Made by a program: the position numbers and the translations under genes. Positions 38,713 through 48,143 of a stretch of DNA of 64,000 nt are shown here, in pieces (within the stretch, counting starts at the first letter, position 1; every line of letters starts with the position of its first letter). Source of the stretch: Draconibacterium sp. (lineage in GTDB: Bacteria; Bacteroidota; Bacteroidia; Bacteroidales; Prolixibacteraceae); assembly GCA_016705335.1 (NCBI GenBank), contig JADIYN010000014.1, forward strand, positions 62,001-126,000, given 5' to 3'. The notes under the pieces were generated by a model. It saw only the letters and a program-made list of their open reading frames with translations. It had not been told where the DNA came from and ran no database searches.

Positions 38713-41589
38713 ATGTCTCACGATAAATTTGTTAATCGTCATTTAGGTCCACGGGCCAATGAAATACAGGAAATGCTTGAGTTTACTGGTGCTTCATCAA
38801 TGGAGGAATTAATTTCACAAACAGTTCCGGCAAATATCAGGTTAAAAGAACCCCTGAAAATGAAAGAAGGTTTAACTGAACGTCAGTATTTCAGGGAAAT
38901 ATTAAAGCTGGCCTCTAAAAACAAGGTTTTCAATACTTATATCGGAATGGGTTATTATGACACAGTAACACCTGCAGTAATTTTACGCAACGTTCTTGAA
39001 AATCCTGCCTGGTACACATCTTACACTCCTTATCAGGCCGAAATTTCGCAGGGCAGACTCGAAGCACTTTTAAATTACCAAACAATGGTTTGCGAACTCA
39101 CGGGGATGGAAATTGCGAACGCCTCATTGCTTGATGAAGCTACCGCTGCGGGCGAAGCTATGATAATGATGATGAACCTGCGTTCGCGCCAAATGGTGAA
39201 AGACAATGTAAACACAGTTTTGGTTGATGAAAAAATGTGGCCGCAAACCCACGATGTTTTAATAACACGCGCGCAGCCACTTGGTATTGAACTAAAAATT
39301 CAGCCAAAAGATAACTTTGAATTTACTGATGATGTTTTTGGTGTTCTTGTGCAATATCCAAATTCTGACGGCGAAATCATTGATTACGCTGAATTGGTAA
39401 AAACTGCTCACGAAAAAGAGATAAAAGTTGCAGTTGCCGCAGATCTATTGTCTTTGGCAATTTTAACACCTCCAGGCGAGTGGGGTGCTGATATTGTTTT
39501 CGGTAGCAGCCAGCGTTTTGGTGTGCCTATGGGTTATGGCGGTCCGCATGCAGCTTTTTTTACAGCCCGCGACGAATATAAACGTTCAATGCCCGGCAGG
39601 ATTATCGGGATTACAAAAGATATCCATGGAAACCGTGCTTTGCGCATGGCACTGCAAACCCGCGAACAACATATTAAACGCGAAAAAGCAACTTCCAATA
39701 TTTGCACTGCCCAGGCGCTTTTGGCAAATATGGCTGGTTTTTTTGGCGTTTACCATGGTCCTGAAGGAATTGGAATGATTGCCGAAAGAATACATAGCAT
39801 TGCTGCTTTTCTTTCTGTCGAAATTGAGAAACTGGGTTATAAGCAATTGAATACGAACTATTTCGATACTATTAGGTTTGCTTTGCCAAAACACGTAAAA
39901 CACGAGGATATTGAATGGCTTTCGCTTGAACTTGAAATGAATTTCAGGTATTTCGAAAATGGGGAGGTGGGCATCAGCATTGATGAAACCACCAACCGCG
40001 AAGACATGGGTTGGATACTTGAGGTTTTTGCAAAAGCTGCAAATAAACGCTGGCAGGTTATTCATGAATATCCCGAAAACGCTACAATTGACAAAAAATT
40101 TGCACGTATTTCGGAATTTATGACCCAGGAGGTTTTTAACAAATACCGCTCTGAAACTGAAATGGTGCGATACCTGAAAAGATTGGAACAAAAAGATATT
40201 TCACTCACACATTCAATGATTTCATTAGGCTCATGTACAATGAAATTAAATGCTGCCACTGAAATGCTTCCTTTGAGTTGGATTGAATTTAACGGAATCC
40301 ACCCGTTTGTGCCTAAAAACCAGGCACGTGGCTATCACGAAATGATGGAGGAATTGCGTCGCGATTTAGCCGAAATAACAGGAATGGCAGACGTTAGTTT
40401 AATGCCTAATTCGGGTGCTGCCGGCGAATATGCAGGGTTAATGGTTATCCGCAAATATCATTTGAGCCGGGGCGATAACCAGCGCGATGTAGTTTTGATT
40501 CCTTCTTCAGCTCATGGAACAAACCCGGCAAGTGCAATCAGTGCAGGCATGAAGGTGGTTGTGGTTAGTTGCGATGAAAACGGGAACATCAGTGTAGATG
40601 ATTTACGCAAAAAGGCTGAGCAATACAAAGACAACCTGTCTTCGTTTATGGTTACTTATCCGTCAACACATGGTGTATTTGAGTCGGCAATTGTTGAAAT
40701 GTGCGACATAATTCATCAATACGGAGGCCAGGTTTATATGGATGGTGCCAATATGAACGCACAGGTAGGGTTGACAAATCCAGGGATTATCGGTGCCGAT
40801 GTTTGTCACCTGAACCTGCATAAAACTTTTGCTATTCCGCATGGTGGCGGTGGTCCGGGTGTTGGACCGATTTGTGTCGCAAGCCATTTGATCGGGTTTT
40901 TGCCTTCGCACTCAATAATGAACAACGGACACGTTGGCATAAACGCTGTTTCAGCTGCTCCCTGGGGAAGTGCTTCGGTGTTGCCAATCACTTACGGATA
41001 TATAAAAATGATGGGCGCCAGTGGATTAACGGATGCTACAAAAGTTGCAATTCTGAATGCAAATTACATTGCAAAAGCGTTGGAAAATAACTACGGAATT
41101 CTTTACAAAGGAGAAAATGGACGTGTTGCCCATGAATTGATTTTAGAATGCCGCCATTTGAAATCCACTTCCGGAATTACAGAGGAAGATATCGCCAAAC
41201 GTTTGATGGATTACGGTTTTCATGCGCCAACAGTATCGTTTCCGGTTCACGGTACTCTAATGATTGAACCCACCGAAAGTGAATCGAAACAGGAAATTGA
41301 CCGTTTTATCGATGCACTTAATAACATTTACAAGGAAATTAAAGAGATTGAAAACGGCGTTGCCGACAAAACGGATAATGTGCTGAAAAATGCGCCGCAC
41401 ACCGCCCAAAAAGTTATTGCCGATAATTGGGATTACAGCTATTCAAGAGAAAAAGCTGCCTATCCGTTAAGTTGGATCCGCGATAATAAATATTGGGTTT
41501 CTGTGGGTCGTGTTGACAATGCCTGGGGCGACAGAAATTTAATTTGTACCTGTGGTTCTCCTGAAGAATATGAATCGTTTTCAAATTGA
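38713..41589 (+). CDS. gcvP: Glycine dehydrogenase (decarboxylating), P-protein
   Basis: Full-length single-chain P-protein of the glycine cleavage system, 958 aa. Starts FVNRHLGPRANEIQEML; includes TPYQAEISQGRLEALLNYQT, SLGSCTMKLNAATEM, and the PLP-lysine site HLNLHKTFAIPHGGGGPGVG. The C-terminus is intact (DRNLICTCGSPEEY). It releases CO2 from glycine and loads the H-protein. The T- and H-protein genes are not in the window. Confidence 0.97.
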   Translation: MSHDKFVNRHLGPRANEIQEMLEFTGASSMEELISQTVPANIRLKEPLKMKEGLTERQYFREILKLASKNKVFNTYIGMGYYDTVTPAVILRNVLENPAWYTSYTPYQAEISQGRLEALLNYQTMVCELTGMEIANASLLDEATAAGEAMIMMMNLRSRQMVKDNVNTVLVDEKMWPQTHDVLITRAQPLGIELKIQPKDNFEFTDDVFGVLVQYPNSDGEIIDYAELVKTAHEKEIKVAVAADLLSLAILTPPGEWGADIVFGSSQRFGVPMGYGGPHAAFFTARDEYKRSMPGRIIGITKDIHGNRALRMALQTREQHIKREKATSNICTAQALLANMAGFFGVYHGPEGIGMIAERIHSIAAFLSVEIEKLGYKQLNTNYFDTIRFALPKHVKHEDIEWLSLELEMNFRYFENGEVGISIDETTNREDMGWILEVFAKAANKRWQVIHEYPENATIDKKFARISEFMTQEVFNKYRSETEMVRYLKRLEQKDISLTHSMISLGSCTMKLNAATEMLPLSWIEFNGIHPFVPKNQARGYHEMMEELRRDLAEITGMADVSLMPNSGAAGEYAGLMVIRKYHLSRGDNQRDVVLIPSSAHGTNPASAISAGMKVVVVSCDENGNISVDDLRKKAEQYKDNLSSFMVTYPSTHGVFESAIVEMCDIIHQYGGQVYMDGANMNAQVGLTNPGIIGADVCHLNLHKTFAIPHGGGGPGVGPICVASHLIGFLPSHSIMNNGHVGINAVSAAPWGSASVLPITYGYIKMMGASGLTDATKVAILNANYIAKALENNYGILYKGENGRVAHELILECRHLKSTSGITEEDIAKRLMDYGFHAPTVSFPVHGTLMIEPTESESKQEIDRFIDALNNIYKEIKEIENGVADKTDNVLKNAPHTAQKVIADNWDYSYSREKAAYPLSWIRDNKYWVSVGRVDNAWGDRNLICTCGSPEEYESFSN

Positions 41590-41601
41590 TAATATTATAA
41601 A

Positions 41602-42405
41602 ATGATTGTTTTTCCGAATGCTAAAATAAATATCGGATTGAATGTGGTTTCCAAGCGGGAAGATGGATTCCATAATATAGAAACCATATTCTATCCGATA
41701 AAACTTTCTGATGCACTTGAATTTGCTGAGGCTGATGAAACATGTCTGACCAATTCAGGAATTCAGATTGACAGTGATCATAAAGACAATCTGATCATAA
41801 AAGCCTATGGAATTTTAAAGGCCAATTTTAACCTGCCAAAACTGAAATTTCATTTGCACAAAATCATACCTTTTGGTGCAGGACTTGGTGGCGGTTCATC
41901 AGATGCAGCTTTTACACTGAAAATGCTGAATGATTATTTTAATCTTGGGCTGTCATTTGAAGAATTGGAAGACTATGCAGGACAAATAGGCGCCGACTGT
42001 CCGTTTTTTATTCAGAATAAACCGACTTTTGCAACAGGAATTGGCAATATATTTCATAACCTCGAACTTGATCTTGATGATTATGAGATTATAATATTAA
42101 AACCCAGTATTACTGTAAGCACCCCTGAAGCATACAAAAATGTGATTCCCCGAAATCCAAAATACCGACTAACTGAAATAGTTAAAACACCCATTGACGA
42201 CTGGAAAAACCTGATTGTAAACGATTTTGAAAAAAGTGTTTACGCAAAATACCCTCAAATTGCCGAATTAAAACAATTGCTTTATAGTTTGGGTGCAAAT
42301 TATGCTTCCATGTCGGGCAGCGGTTCAGCAGTCTTCGGAATTTTTCGCCATTTGCCGACAGAATTGGAAAATAAGATACCAGAAGGTATTTTACTTTACC
42401 GTTAG
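41602..42405 (+). CDS. ispE: 4-diphosphocytidyl-2-C-methyl-D-erythritol kinase
   Basis: GHMP kinase of the non-mevalonate isoprenoid pathway, 267 aa. FPNAKINIGLNV (substrate site), the ATP loop IPFGAGLGGGSSDAAF and the C-terminal MSGSGSAVFGIF are clear. It starts 12 bases after gcvP, so the two may be co-transcribed. Confidence 0.95.
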   Translation: MIVFPNAKINIGLNVVSKREDGFHNIETIFYPIKLSDALEFAEADETCLTNSGIQIDSDHKDNLIIKAYGILKANFNLPKLKFHLHKIIPFGAGLGGGSSDAAFTLKMLNDYFNLGLSFEELEDYAGQIGADCPFFIQNKPTFATGIGNIFHNLELDLDDYEIIILKPSITVSTPEAYKNVIPRNPKYRLTEIVKTPIDDWKNLIVNDFEKSVYAKYPQIAELKQLLYSLGANYASMSGSGSAVFGIFRHLPTELENKIPEGILLYR

Positions 42406-42472
42406 AATCTCGCCGTTTACCGATGTTTAGGTTTCATTAACAAGATTTCACTGCTTTTTAAGATTTTTCCGT

Positions 42473-42500
42473 GTAACCTTTGTACAAGTTTAGAGTCTAT
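42473..42500 (+). promoter_or_regulatory. ECF sigma-type promoter for the ENWM-repeat gene
   Basis: GTAACC, a 16-base spacer and GTCTAT resemble ECF promoters (AAC -35 core and GTC -10 core at the usual distance), not the housekeeping TTTG/TAnnTTTG type. The -10 element ends 49 bases before the ATG. Confidence 0.6.
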
Positions 42501-42549
42501 TAAGACGAAAACAAACAAAGAAACAGAAACGATTTAAGAAACAGAAAAT

Positions 42550-42954
42550 ATGAAAACTACAATGAAACAATTAGCAGCAGGAACATTTATCGCACTTTTA
42601 TTATTAGTCGGAAATGTTAAAGCTGAAGGAACAGAAGTAAAAGCCTCAGGCCATGAGAGCATTGAAACATCGCTACAATTGGAAAACTGGATGACAAATG
42701 AAGCGATTTGGAACACAAACACTGCCAACGCTGCAGTTTTTGTTCAGGAAACTGAAACAACACTTGAACTTGAAAATTGGATGACAAATTCTGAAACTTG
42801 GAATTCAGCATACAATTTTGTGGAGGAATCAGAAACAGGAATGTCTCTTGAAAGCTGGATGATGAATGAGAAAATATGGGATTTGAATTCAATGGACAGT
42901 GATTCGGAATTGTTAGTCGAAAACTGGATGACTGACAACAACATTTGGAAATAG
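42550..42954 (+). CDS. Secreted small protein with four 'ENWM' repeats
   Basis: 134-aa protein with a signal peptide (LAAGTFIALLLLVGNVKA). The mature part has four copies of an 11-residue motif with consensus L/VENWMTxxxxW: residues 44-54, 74-84, 100-110 and 123-133, separated by acidic Glu/Thr/Ser-rich linkers. No cysteines, no lipobox and no known domain. The spaced Trp-Met-Trp pattern suggests a binding role outside the inner membrane, but function is unknown. An ECF-type promoter and a strong terminator show that it is a single-gene unit. Confidence 0.8.
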   Translation: MKTTMKQLAAGTFIALLLLVGNVKAEGTEVKASGHESIETSLQLENWMTNEAIWNTNTANAAVFVQETETTLELENWMTNSETWNSAYNFVEESETGMSLESWMMNEKIWDLNSMDSDSELLVENWMTDNNIWK

Positions 42955-42997
42955 TTTGGAGATTAGTTTATACGCGATTAGTTTAGTTAGATTTTTA

Positions 42998-43036
42998 AGG
43001 GGTTGTCCGTCAGTTGACGGACAGCCTCTTTTTTTA
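42998..43036 (+). terminator. Terminator after the ENWM-repeat gene
   Basis: GGGGTTGTCCGTCA pairs with TGACGGACAGCCTC, followed by eight T. Strong. Confidence 0.9.
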
Positions 43037-43101
43037 TTCATTGTTTTAGTTAAGCTGATTTTAATAAATTATATTTGGTTTCTAACTTTCGGGAAAATCA
43101 C

Positions 43102-44111
43102 GTGGGAAAACAAATTCATTATATTATATCTCTTTTCTTTGTAATGTGCTATGGCTCTGCTTTTTCTCAGGATGTTTCATTTTCGCAGTTTTTCGCCAAC
43201 CCCTTATACCTAAATCCTGCTTTTTCGGGTTCGGTTGGTATCCCAAGGATTGCATTGCAATACCGTAACCAGTGGCACGGGTTTAACAATGCTTTTACAA
43301 CCTACAGCGCAGCTTTTGATATACCGGTTGAAAAGTTGCAGGGAGGAATTGGTGCTTATGTTTTAAACGATGCACAAGCTGACGGGATTTTAAATACTTT
43401 ACAGGTAAATTTTTCATATTCTGTATTTATTCGTCTCAGCGAAAACTATCGGTTACATGGCGGATTTCAGGTTGGTTTTAACCAAAATTCATTAAATACA
43501 GGCAAGTTGGTTTTTGCTGACAATCTTGATCCAAACTACGGAAATCATGGTACTTCAGGCGAATTGGCAACAATTACAGATCCAAATTATGGTTTTGTTG
43601 ATTTTTCGACAGGAGTTTTAATGTACAGTAAACATTTGTTTTATGGGATTGCAGTTCATCATTTAACCGAGCCTAATCAGTCGTTTTATATTGGCAGTGA
43701 AGATGTTGCCAAACTCGACAGAAAATACACAGCACATTTTGGTGCACGTTTACCGGTTTATTTGTTCGGTCACAACCGCAAAAAGTTTGATATTTCTCCA
43801 CAGGTAATTGCACAATTGCAGGGCCAGTTTCAACAGTTTAATTACGGTGTTTTTGCAACAAAACGTGGATTAACTGCGGGAGCCTGGTTTCGTCAGAATT
43901 TTGGTTTGAGGTATGACGCAGTAATTTTTGTAGTTGGTTTTATGAAAAAAGCTGGCAGTTTAATTACAGTTACGATTTTACTGTTTCCGGATTGCGTGCT
44001 GATTCGGGAGGAACCAGTGAAGTTTCATTGACGTTCCTGCTTAATAAAGCTGATAAAAATAAAATATTTCCATTTTTTAATCGATATGAAGAGGAGTTTG
44101 GAATAAGGTGA
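43102..44111 (+). CDS. PorP/SprF family type IX secretion membrane protein (frameshifted near the C-terminus)
   Basis: Outer-membrane beta-barrel protein of about 336 aa. From a GTG start it has a signal peptide (ISLFFVMCYGSAFSQ) and the family opening DVSFSQFFANPLYLNPAFSG. RNQWHGFNNAFTTYSAAFD and GGIGAYVLNDAQADG are characteristic. Near 43965 the frame breaks; adding one T gives GSFNYSYDFTVSGLRADSGG and a C-terminus that ends 80 bases further than the apparent stop. SprF-type proteins attach exported adhesins to the surface. Confidence 0.88.
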
Positions 44112-44113
44112 TT

Positions 44114-44704
44114 TTAATAATACCCCGATTCAATTTTCCGCACAATTTCTTCAAGAAATTTATCTTCATTATCCGGATTGTATTCATCTTTTAAATTGTT
44201 CTTAAACAACCGGGCAATTCCTTGCCAAAATACCGCACTTACATCGCCCCTGAAATCTTTTATTAATGTGTACGCAGTGCGGTCGGTCTCCCGGTTTATA
44301 AGTTTTAAAAGTATTTTCCCATCAGATATCGACCATTTTTTTAATTCGTCCTTGTGTTGGTCAAGTAGTTCCTGTTCAAGGTTTTTCATCAGTTTTCTGC
44401 GGTCGCGCTGACTGGTTAACGCATAATACTGAGGTTCGTATTTCTTTAAAAGAATGCGAGCCTCAACCGCCAGCGGATACACTTTTTTAACTTTTGCAAC
44501 ATATCGTGAGTAATACCGCTGTTCTCTTTTATTCGAGAATTTTCGTTCTGGGAAAACCCATATTTCCTTAACTCTAACAGTAATAATGGTATCATTTCCC
44601 TGAATTATACCCATTACAAGTTTCGATGAATCAGGCTGTTGCGCACTCAGTAACTGCGCACCCAAAATTATAAGCAATATGAACAATCCCTTTTTCAAAT
44701 CCAT
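44114..44704 (-). CDS. DUF4294 domain protein
   Basis: 196-aa exported protein (signal ILLIILGAQLLSAQ). The DUF4294 core reads KREQRYYSRYVAKVKKVYPLA, LLKKYEPQYYALTSQRDRR and MKNLEQELLDQHKDELKKW. The family is common in Bacteroidota and has no assigned function. Convergent with the porP-like gene; the stops are two bases apart. Confidence 0.85.
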   Translation of the reverse strand: MDLKKGLFILLIILGAQLLSAQQPDSSKLVMGIIQGNDTIITVRVKEIWVFPERKFSNKREQRYYSRYVAKVKKVYPLAVEARILLKKYEPQYYALTSQRDRRKLMKNLEQELLDQHKDELKKWSISDGKILLKLINRETDRTAYTLIKDFRGDVSAVFWQGIARLFKNNLKDEYNPDNEDKFLEEIVRKIESGYY

Positions 44705-44768
44705 TCAATTTACGGTATAAAAGTAGAACGTTTAATTCATTCCGCAATTATCACTTCTGCAAAGTTTA

Positions 44769-44776
44769 TATCTTTG
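44769..44776 (+). promoter_or_regulatory. Possible -7 element of the arginine deiminase gene
   Basis: TATCTTTG fits TAnnTTTG and lies 34 bases before the start codon. The -33 position is weak. Confidence 0.45.
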
Positions 44777-44810
44777 AAGTTGACTTTTTTACAGAAAAAA
44801 ATAAATCAAA

Positions 44811-46076
44811 ATGAAAGACCCCAGCATCAATTCTGAATTTGGAAAATTGGAAGGAGTAATTATTCATCAACCCGGTTCTGAAGTTGAAAATATGACCCCG
44901 GAAAACGCTGAACGAGCGCTTTACAGCGATATTTTAAACCTTTCAATCGCATCAAAAGAATTTGCTTTATTGGAAGGAGTTCTTAAAAAGGTTACTTCGG
45001 TGTTTTATGTAAAAAATCTGCTCTCCGAAATATTGAAGGATGAAAATGTTAAAGTGAAACTGCTGAAAGAAATTTGCAGCAGGGAGGGAAATGTTGCCAA
45101 TCCAAATTTACTTGCTGAAAACACCGCGGAAATCCTGGCAAATCTGTTAATAGAAGGGGTTGTGCTGGAGAAAAATAACCTCACAAATTATTTGAGTAAC
45201 GAACGCTTTTTGCTTCGTCCGTTACATAATTTGTTTTTCACGCGTGACTCGGCAATGGGAATGAACGACCACATGATAATCGGGAAAATGGCAAATCCTG
45301 TACGTGAAAGAGAATCCCTGATTATGGATGCCATTTTCAACAATCATACATTATTTGAAACAAAAATTCTAAATCCTGCAAAGCCGGATAATGGAATTGT
45401 AATAAACTCAAAATCCACTTTGGAAGGTGGTGATTTTCAGGTAGCACGTGAAAATGTTTTTGTAATTGGAACAGGAGTTAGAACAAGCACGCAGGGAATA
45501 GATTTCATAATAGAAAATATTAAGCAGTTAAAGTCTGGTAAACAGCATATTATTGTTCAGGAATTGCCGTCAACACCCGAATCTTTTATACATCTCGATA
45601 TGGTTTTTACCTTTTTAAATACCGATTCGTGTATGATTTACGAGCCGATAATTACAAAAATGAACCGACTGCGGACTATTCACATCCAGATTGAAAACCG
45701 GAAAGTGACTAAAATTGAAGAGAACCCAAATATTTTGGTGGCTTTGCAAAAAATTAGCATCGATTTAAAACCTGTTTTTTGCGGAGGTTCAACCGATTCA
45801 TGGGTGCAGGAACGCGAACAATACCATAGCGGAGCCAACTTTTTTGCGTTTGCACCCGGGAAAATTATTGGTTATGAGCGCAACAGCCATACTATCGATG
45901 AACTGAACAACAATGGTTTTGAAGTTTTAAAAGCCGCAGATGTAATTGATGGCAAAATTTCGGTTGACGATTATAAAAAGTGCGTGGTTTTAATTGCCGG
46001 CTCTGAACTGGCGCGGGGCGGTGGTGGTGCAAGGTGCATGACAATGCCTGTAAAAAGAGGGGAAGTTGAATGGTAG
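44811..46076 (+). CDS. arcA: Arginine deiminase
   Basis: 421-aa guanidino-modifying enzyme that converts arginine to citrulline and ammonia. Family marks are EFGKLEGVIIHQPGSEVENM, NLFFTRDSAMGM, the Glu in STLEGGDFQVA, the His in FIHLDMVFTFL and the nucleophile Cys in GGGGARCMTMPV. The other genes of the deiminase pathway (arcB, arcC, an antiporter) are not adjacent, so it may act with distant genes. Confidence 0.94.
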   Translation: MKDPSINSEFGKLEGVIIHQPGSEVENMTPENAERALYSDILNLSIASKEFALLEGVLKKVTSVFYVKNLLSEILKDENVKVKLLKEICSREGNVANPNLLAENTAEILANLLIEGVVLEKNNLTNYLSNERFLLRPLHNLFFTRDSAMGMNDHMIIGKMANPVRERESLIMDAIFNNHTLFETKILNPAKPDNGIVINSKSTLEGGDFQVARENVFVIGTGVRTSTQGIDFIIENIKQLKSGKQHIIVQELPSTPESFIHLDMVFTFLNTDSCMIYEPIITKMNRLRTIHIQIENRKVTKIEENPNILVALQKISIDLKPVFCGGSTDSWVQEREQYHSGANFFAFAPGKIIGYERNSHTIDELNNNGFEVLKAADVIDGKISVDDYKKCVVLIAGSELARGGGGARCMTMPVKRGEVEW

Positions 46077-46236
46077 AAAGTTCCTCCTTTCCACCCCGAG
46101 TGGAGGGATGAAAAACTGAACAAAAAAATAACAATCTGATTTACTTATATCGAATTCAATACAATTAATAATTATTTGCTGCTGATTAAAGTATTGGAAA
46201 AGTTAAGTTCGAAATGGTAAAATGAATTTATAAAAT

Positions 46237-46812
46237 ATGCGAAAACTTAGAAACAGCGAATTAAACCGTTTGTCAGTTGATGAATACATATCGGTTTCGA
46301 AAACCCCACTGGTAGTTGTACTCGACAATATCAGAAGTTGCAATAATATCGGTTCGGTGTTTCGGACTTCGGATGCGCTGCTGGTTGAAAAGGTGTATTT
46401 GTGTGGGATTACTGCTACACCTCCCAATGCCGAAATCCACAAAACAGCGCTCGATGCCGAAAAATCGGTTGCGTGGGAGTATTTCGAAAAAACTGAAGAT
46501 GCAGTTACTCAACTTCAAAACGAAGGATTTAAAGTTTATGCAATCGAACAGGTGGAAAACAGCATTTTATTGCCGGATTTTTTTCCTGATAAAGACGAAA
46601 AAGTTGCGGTTGTTTTTGGCAACGAAGTAAAGGGTGTGCAGCAGAAAGTTGTAAATATTTGCAACGGAAGTATTGAAATTCCACAGTTTGGAACCAAGCA
46701 TTCATTTAACGTTTCGGTGAGTGCCGGAATTATTTTGTGGGATATTTTCGGAAAAATGCAGGCTACAAAATTCCAAATTATAGGCCTTTTTCAAAAGTTG
46801 AAAGTAAATTAA
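46237..46812 (+). CDS. TrmH/SpoU family RNA methyltransferase
   Basis: 191-aa SPOUT methylase with the three motifs: VLDNIRSCNNIGSVFRTSDA, VAVVFGNEVKGVQQKVVN and IPQFGTKHSFNVSVSAGIIL. It would 2'-O-methylate tRNA or rRNA; the exact target is not determined. A DUF2851 gene follows after 33 bases. Confidence 0.9.
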   Translation: MRKLRNSELNRLSVDEYISVSKTPLVVVLDNIRSCNNIGSVFRTSDALLVEKVYLCGITATPPNAEIHKTALDAEKSVAWEYFEKTEDAVTQLQNEGFKVYAIEQVENSILLPDFFPDKDEKVAVVFGNEVKGVQQKVVNICNGSIEIPQFGTKHSFNVSVSAGIILWDIFGKMQATKFQIIGLFQKLKVN

Positions 46813-46845
46813 CTATTTTAGTTTCCGAATTAAACTAAATAACTT

Positions 46846-48143
46846 ATGAACACCCCGAAAATTATACCGGAAGAATTTCTTCAATACATTTGGGAAAACA
46901 GGCTTTTTATAGCCGAAAACTTAAAAACAGAACAAGGGGAATCGCTTGAAATAATTAATACCGGCAAAAGAAATACAGATTCCGGCCCCGATTTTTTCAA
47001 TGCCAAAATAAGAATCGGAAACACAATTTGGGTTGGGAATATTGAAATTCACAAAAAAGCAAGCGACTGGAATATACACAATCATCAATCCGATAAAGCT
47101 TTTGATAACGTGATTTTGCATATTGTTGAAACGCCCGACCAGTTGATTAGACGCAATAACGGCGAAGAAATTCCGGTTTTCGTATTAAAATATCCTGAAA
47201 TTCTAAAAATAAATTACCAAAACCTGCTTGACGCAAAAACCTGGATTGCATGTGAAAATCAGTTTCATAAAATTGACCCTATTATTTTGCAGCTCGGATT
47301 TAACCGGCTTATGATTGAACGGCTTGAAAACAAAACCGACGACATTTTAATCCGCCTTCAACAAAATAAAAACGACTGGAATACAACTTTTTATCAAATA
47401 CTCGCCAGAATGTTTGGGTTTAAAGTAAATTCCGTTCCGTTTGAGATGCTCGCCAAGTCATTACCACTCGAAGTTCTGGCAAAACACAAAAGTTCTCTTT
47501 TTCAAACAGAAGCGCTGCTTTTTGGCAATTCGGGTTTGTTGAACGACCAGCTTTTGGGCGACGATTATTATCTCAACCTGAGAAACGAATATTCTTTTCT
47601 GTATAAAAAATACAAGCTCAAAGGAATTGAAAGCCATTTATGGAAATTTATGCGTTTGCGTCCCGGCAATTTTCCAACTATCCGAATTTCGCAGTTTGCA
47701 GCATTAATTCATCGCTCGCATGGTTTGTTTTCGAAGATTTTAGAGATTGAAAATCTGGAAGAACTAAAAAACTTTTCAAAGTTGAAGCATCTGAATATTG
47801 GAAATTCATTACAGTTTTAATAAGAAATCGCCAAGAATTTCAACAAAAGAACTTGGCGAAACTTCGGTTGAAATGCTGATAATAAATGTGGTAATCCCAT
47901 TTCTTTTGTGTATGGAGAAAAGCAAAACAAAGAATACCTGAAAACAGGGCGCTTGAATTTTTGGAACAGTTACCTTCCGAGGTTAATTCAATTATTGAGA
48001 AGTGGGAAAAGTTAGGTGTAGTTTCTCGTTCAGCATTCGAAAGTCAGGCGCTCCTTCAGCTTAAAAATAAATACTGCGATCAGAAAAAATGTTTAAATTG
48101 CCAAATCGGCGTTAAATTGGTGAAAAGTACTTACGTTAAATGA
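46846..48143 (+). CDS. DUF2851 family protein (frameshifted)
   Basis: About 432-aa cytoplasmic protein. IIPEEFLQYIWENRLF, GKRNTDSGPDFFNAKIRIG, GNIEIHKKASDWNIHNHQSD and HLWKFMRLRPGNFPTIRISQ are typical. The frame breaks near 47775-47790; in the next frames the chain continues FVYGEKQNKEYLK, LEFLEQLPSEVNSIIEKW and ends CDQKKCLNCQIGVKLVK, the Cys-rich family C-terminus. More than one indel is likely. Its stop overlaps the channel gene start. Confidence 0.82.
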
